This document shows positions 61,591-64,000 of a stretch of 64,000 bases of DNA, piece after piece. Source of the DNA: Gallaecimonas sp045291545 (lineage in GTDB: Bacteria; Pseudomonadota; Gammaproteobacteria; Enterobacterales; Gallaecimonadaceae). A model generated the notes under the pieces. It saw nothing but the letters and a program-made list of their open reading frames with translations, was not told where the DNA came from and did not search any database. Each line of letters opens with the position of its first letter. Position 1 is the first letter of the stretch. The translations under genes and the position numbers were made by a program. Where the stretch lies: positions 930,001-994,000 of the forward strand of contig NZ_CP149514.1 of NCBI RefSeq assembly GCF_045291545.1, written 5' to 3'.

Positions 61591-62781
61591 TCAATCGAAC
61601 TGTACGACCAAACCCTTGAGATAAAGCCCTTCTGGGTAACTGAGACTGACCGGGTGATCGGCCGCTTGTGTCAGCCAGCGTTGGATCTGCCCCTGGCGGC
61701 CCGCATCCAGGGCGGCATCAGCGACCAGTTTCTGAAACAGGTTCATATCCAGAAGGCCGGAACAGGAGAAGGTCAGCAGCGTGCCGCCAGGCCGTAACAG
61801 TTTTATGGCCTGTAAATTAACGTCCTTATAGCCGCGGCAGGCCGACTTCAGATTGGCTTTGCTGTCTACAAATTTCGGCGGGTCCAGCACGATCACATCA
61901 AACTGCCGGCCTTCTGTTTGATAGCGGCGCAGCAGGGCAAATACATCTTCTTTGACAAAGGTACAGCGGCTGGCGTCGAGCTGGTTGAGGGCCAGGTTAT
62001 CGGCTGCCAGCGCCAGTGCGGAACTGGAGACATCCACCTGGGTGACGCCCTTGGCGCCGCCTTGCAGGGCATAAACACCAAAGCCTCCGGTGTAGGAAAA
62101 GCAATTGAGCACCTCGGCGTTTTGCACATAAGGCAGCACCGCCGCGCGGTTATCACGCTGATCGAGGTAATAGCCGGTTTTATGGCCCTGCAGTAAATCA
62201 ACCCACAAAGACAGGCCGTTTTCACGAATGGCCACCCGTTCCGGCAGGTTGCCGCTGAGGGTTTGCACCAGTGGCTCCAGGCCTTCCTTACGGCGCACGT
62301 CCACATCCGAGCGTTCATGAATAACCAGACCGGGGAACTGTGCCTGCAAGGCTGCCACAATGGCGGCGCGCCAGGTATCCGCGCCAGCGGACAGCAGCTG
62401 GCAGACCAGCACATTGTCGTAGCGATCAATGGTGACGCCGGGCAGGCCGTCGCTTTCTGCTGCCACCAGGCGATAACCGGTTAGGTCATCACGTGTGATC
62501 AGCGCCTGGCGGCGTTGATAAGCTGTTGCGATACGGCGCGCAAAAAAGGCGTCGTCAACAGCTTCTTGCTGCTCAAAAGTCCAGATGCGAGCGCGGATCT
62601 GCGATTGCGGTGAATATGCGGCGCGGGCCAGCCATTGCCCGCTACTGCTGTATATCTCGACGTTATCGCCGGCTTTGGGCTTGCCTTTGATGTGATGAAT
62701 CGCACTGGCAAAAATCCAGGGGTGGCGGCGCTTTAGTGATTTTTCCCGGCCTTCGGCCAGAACCAGAGCATTACGGGGCAT
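61591..62781 (-). CDS. rlmI: 23S rRNA (cytosine-1962-C5)-methyltransferase RlmI
   Basis: 396 residues, the same length as E. coli RlmI. N-terminal PUA domain (LVLAEGREKSLKRRHPWIF), central domain with GHKTGYYLDQRDNR, SAM-binding VLNCFSYTGGFGVYAL, catalytic-site DPPKF and TFSCSG (conserved cysteine). It adds m5C1962 to 23S rRNA. I start at ATG 62781 instead of the TTG two codons upstream to match the family N-terminus. Confidence 0.95.
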   Translation of the reverse strand: MPRNALVLAEGREKSLKRRHPWIFASAIHHIKGKPKAGDNVEIYSSSGQWLARAAYSPQSQIRARIWTFEQQEAVDDAFFARRIATAYQRRQALITRDDLTGYRLVAAESDGLPGVTIDRYDNVLVCQLLSAGADTWRAAIVAALQAQFPGLVIHERSDVDVRRKEGLEPLVQTLSGNLPERVAIRENGLSLWVDLLQGHKTGYYLDQRDNRAAVLPYVQNAEVLNCFSYTGGFGVYALQGGAKGVTQVDVSSSALALAADNLALNQLDASRCTFVKEDVFALLRRYQTEGRQFDVIVLDPPKFVDSKANLKSACRGYKDVNLQAIKLLRPGGTLLTFSCSGLLDMNLFQKLVADAALDAGRQGQIQRWLTQAADHPVSLSYPEGLYLKGLVVQFD

Positions 62782-62800
62782 CAGCAAGCCTGTAAGGTAA

Positions 62801-62830
62801 GCAAGAAGGGCCTGGATTGTAGGCCCTTGC
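62801..62830 (-). terminator. Probable terminator after the chemotaxis receptor gene
   Basis: AAGGGCC (62806-62812) and GGCCCTT (62822-62828) with a nine-base loop; on the minus strand CTTGCTT follows, only modestly T-rich. Confidence 0.55.
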
Positions 62831-62847
62831 CCGCTAAATAAAAAGGC

Positions 62848-64000
62848 TCAGACCGTCAAGCCTTTGAGGGTTTCGGCCAGCCGATCCGACAAACCTTTCA
62901 GTTCGTTGGTGCCGGAAGCATTATTTTTGGCGGCATCTTCCACAGACAGTGATTGTTCGCGCACCTCACTGATGTTCGCGGTAATGTCCTCGGCAACGGC
63001 GCTTTGCTGTTCGGCGCTGGCGGCGATCTGCGCCATCATTGAAAAAACCTGTTCGGCGTGGGTGTTGATGGTATGCAGATCCTGCCCGGCTTGCGAGATC
63101 AAGGTGCCGCCATGTTCGGCCTGCTGAACCGTGTTTTCCATTATCCGGCTGACGTCATCGGTGCCACTTTGCAGGGCTTCGATCATCTGCTGGATTTCGA
63201 CGGTAGCCTGCTGTGTACGGGCCGCCAGGGTACGTACTTCATCGGCAACCACCGCAAAACCGCGGCCTTGTTCGCCGGCCCTGGCGGCTTCAATGGCGGC
63301 GTTGAGCGCCAGCAGGTTGGTTTGCTCAGAAATGGCGTTAATGGTTGTTACCACTTCATCAATCCGGCTGGCGTTGTCATTCACTTTGGCCACCGCATCG
63401 CTGGCAGCAAAAATTTCCTTCGATAACTGCTCAATGGCACTGATGGTGTGCTGGATATTATCGGTTCCTTTGGCCGATTCCTCCGAGGCGCGCTGGGTTT
63501 CCGTGGAGGCGCTTTCGGCGTGGTGTGCCACTTCTTTGACAGCCGCGCTCATTTCTTCCATGGCGGTGGCCAGGGAGTCAAGGCTCTGGCGCTGCCCCTG
63601 AGCCAGGGCTTGGGTATCGGTGGATTCGTTTTTAAAGCGTACCGCGGCGTCACTAAGGGTGTCAGAAACGGCTTTGATGACTTTCACCATGTCATGCTGG
63701 CGGCTGGCCAGTTTATCGATGGCAATTGCCAGGGTGGAAAATTCATCCCGCACCGGCAGGAAATTCAACCGGAAGGTTAAGTCCCCATCGGCGACTCGAG
63801 TCAGAGCCTGCACCTGGCTGAACAGGGCGCCGCCGATAAAGGTGGTGATGTAGTAATTGATCACGCCCAGTATCGCCAGCGCAATACTGAGCATGATGGC
63901 GTAGGGTTCAGCTACATCCCAGAAGGGTTTGGCGAGCAATGGGTGCTGCTGTGCCAGTAACCAGGGTTTTCCGGGCACATCAGCGGCGGCGACCAGCATC
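62848..64000 (-). CDS. Methyl-accepting chemotaxis protein, C-terminal part (5' end outside window)
   Basis: The frame is open to the right edge, so the N-terminal sensor is missing. Visible: the end of a periplasmic domain (PGKPWLLAQQHPL, like the end of a Cache domain), a membrane segment (AIMLSIALAILGVINYYITTFIG), a HAMP domain (VADGDLTFRLNF) and the signalling domain with the hairpin tip ISEQTNLLALNAAIEAARAGEQGRGFAVVADEVR. No CheR-docking pentapeptide at the C-terminus. Controls CheA through CheW. Confidence 0.93.
   Translation of the reverse strand, partial: MLVAAADVPGKPWLLAQQHPLLAKPFWDVAEPYAIMLSIALAILGVINYYITTFIGGALFSQVQALTRVADGDLTFRLNFLPVRDEFSTLAIAIDKLASRQHDMVKVIKAVSDTLSDAAVRFKNESTDTQALAQGQRQSLDSLATAMEEMSAAVKEVAHHAESASTETQRASEESAKGTDNIQHTISAIEQLSKEIFAASDAVAKVNDNASRIDEVVTTINAISEQTNLLALNAAIEAARAGEQGRGFAVVADEVRTLAARTQQATVEIQQMIEALQSGTDDVSRIMENTVQQAEHGGTLISQAGQDLHTINTHAEQVFSMMAQIAASAEQQSAVAEDITANISEVREQSLSVEDAAKNNASGTNELKGLSDRLAETLKGLTV

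Overview
The window looks like a gammaproteobacterial chromosome of the free-living kind, with an enteric/Alteromonadales/Aeromonadales-like gene set: RfaH, SulA with a LexA site, MtfA, HrpA, RlmI, ZntB, FabV and a gmhB-rrn junction resembling the one in Escherichia coli. A Gallaecimonas-like genus is a guess from overall character only; 16S comparison (35751-37289) would settle it. There are no insertion sequences, phage genes or CRISPR arrays. Both ends cut a gene: a PP2C-type phosphatase at the left and a chemotaxis receptor at the right.

Layout. (1) 1-4.3 kb: signalling cluster with a SpoIIE/PP2C-like phosphatase C-terminus, a Cache-PAS histidine kinase and a REC-HD-GYP regulator. (2) 4.3-8.3 kb, minus strand: BCCT betaine/choline-type transporter and a POT peptide transporter. 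(3) 8.6-26 kb: the main glycan locus. It opens with rfaH, then a textbook JUMPstart/ops element, then a large SLBB export protein, Wzz, a WecA-type initiating transferase, a complete pseudaminic acid pathway (pseB, pseC, pseF, pseG, pseH, pseI), an AT-rich stretch with a Wzx flippase, a sialyltransferase-like glycosyltransferase, a Wzy polymerase and a WecG/TagA glycosyltransferase, and finally galU and galE. (4) 26.2-35.4 kb: a second polysaccharide set with Wza, Wzb and Wzc, a UDP-glucuronate epimerase, Ugd, a PglL/WaaL-like ligase and gmhB. (5) 35.5-49.3 kb: two near-identical rRNA operons in direct orientation flanking crcB and an S9 prolyl peptidase; only the second carries tRNAs (Ile-Ala-Glu) in its 16S-23S spacer. 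(6) 49.3-64 kb: housekeeping genes sulA, fabV, a glycerophosphodiesterase, fumC, a zntB-like transporter, mtfA, a CBS protein, hrpA, an ankyrin protein, a small heat shock protein, rlmI and a chemotaxis receptor.

How it fits together. The likely story of regions 3 and 4 is a surface polymer containing pseudaminic acid. WecA primes undecaprenyl phosphate, the WecG-like and sialyltransferase-like enzymes extend it, Wzx flips it, Wzy polymerises it under Wzz and/or Wzc control, and SLBB/Wza proteins or the ligase place it outside. RfaH recruited at ops would let RNA polymerase traverse the long operon. The most novel candidate is the 21125-22039 gene, which carries the D-D-G, H-P and S-T/S signatures of bacterial sialyltransferases and sits next to a full Pse pathway: a plausible pseudaminyltransferase.
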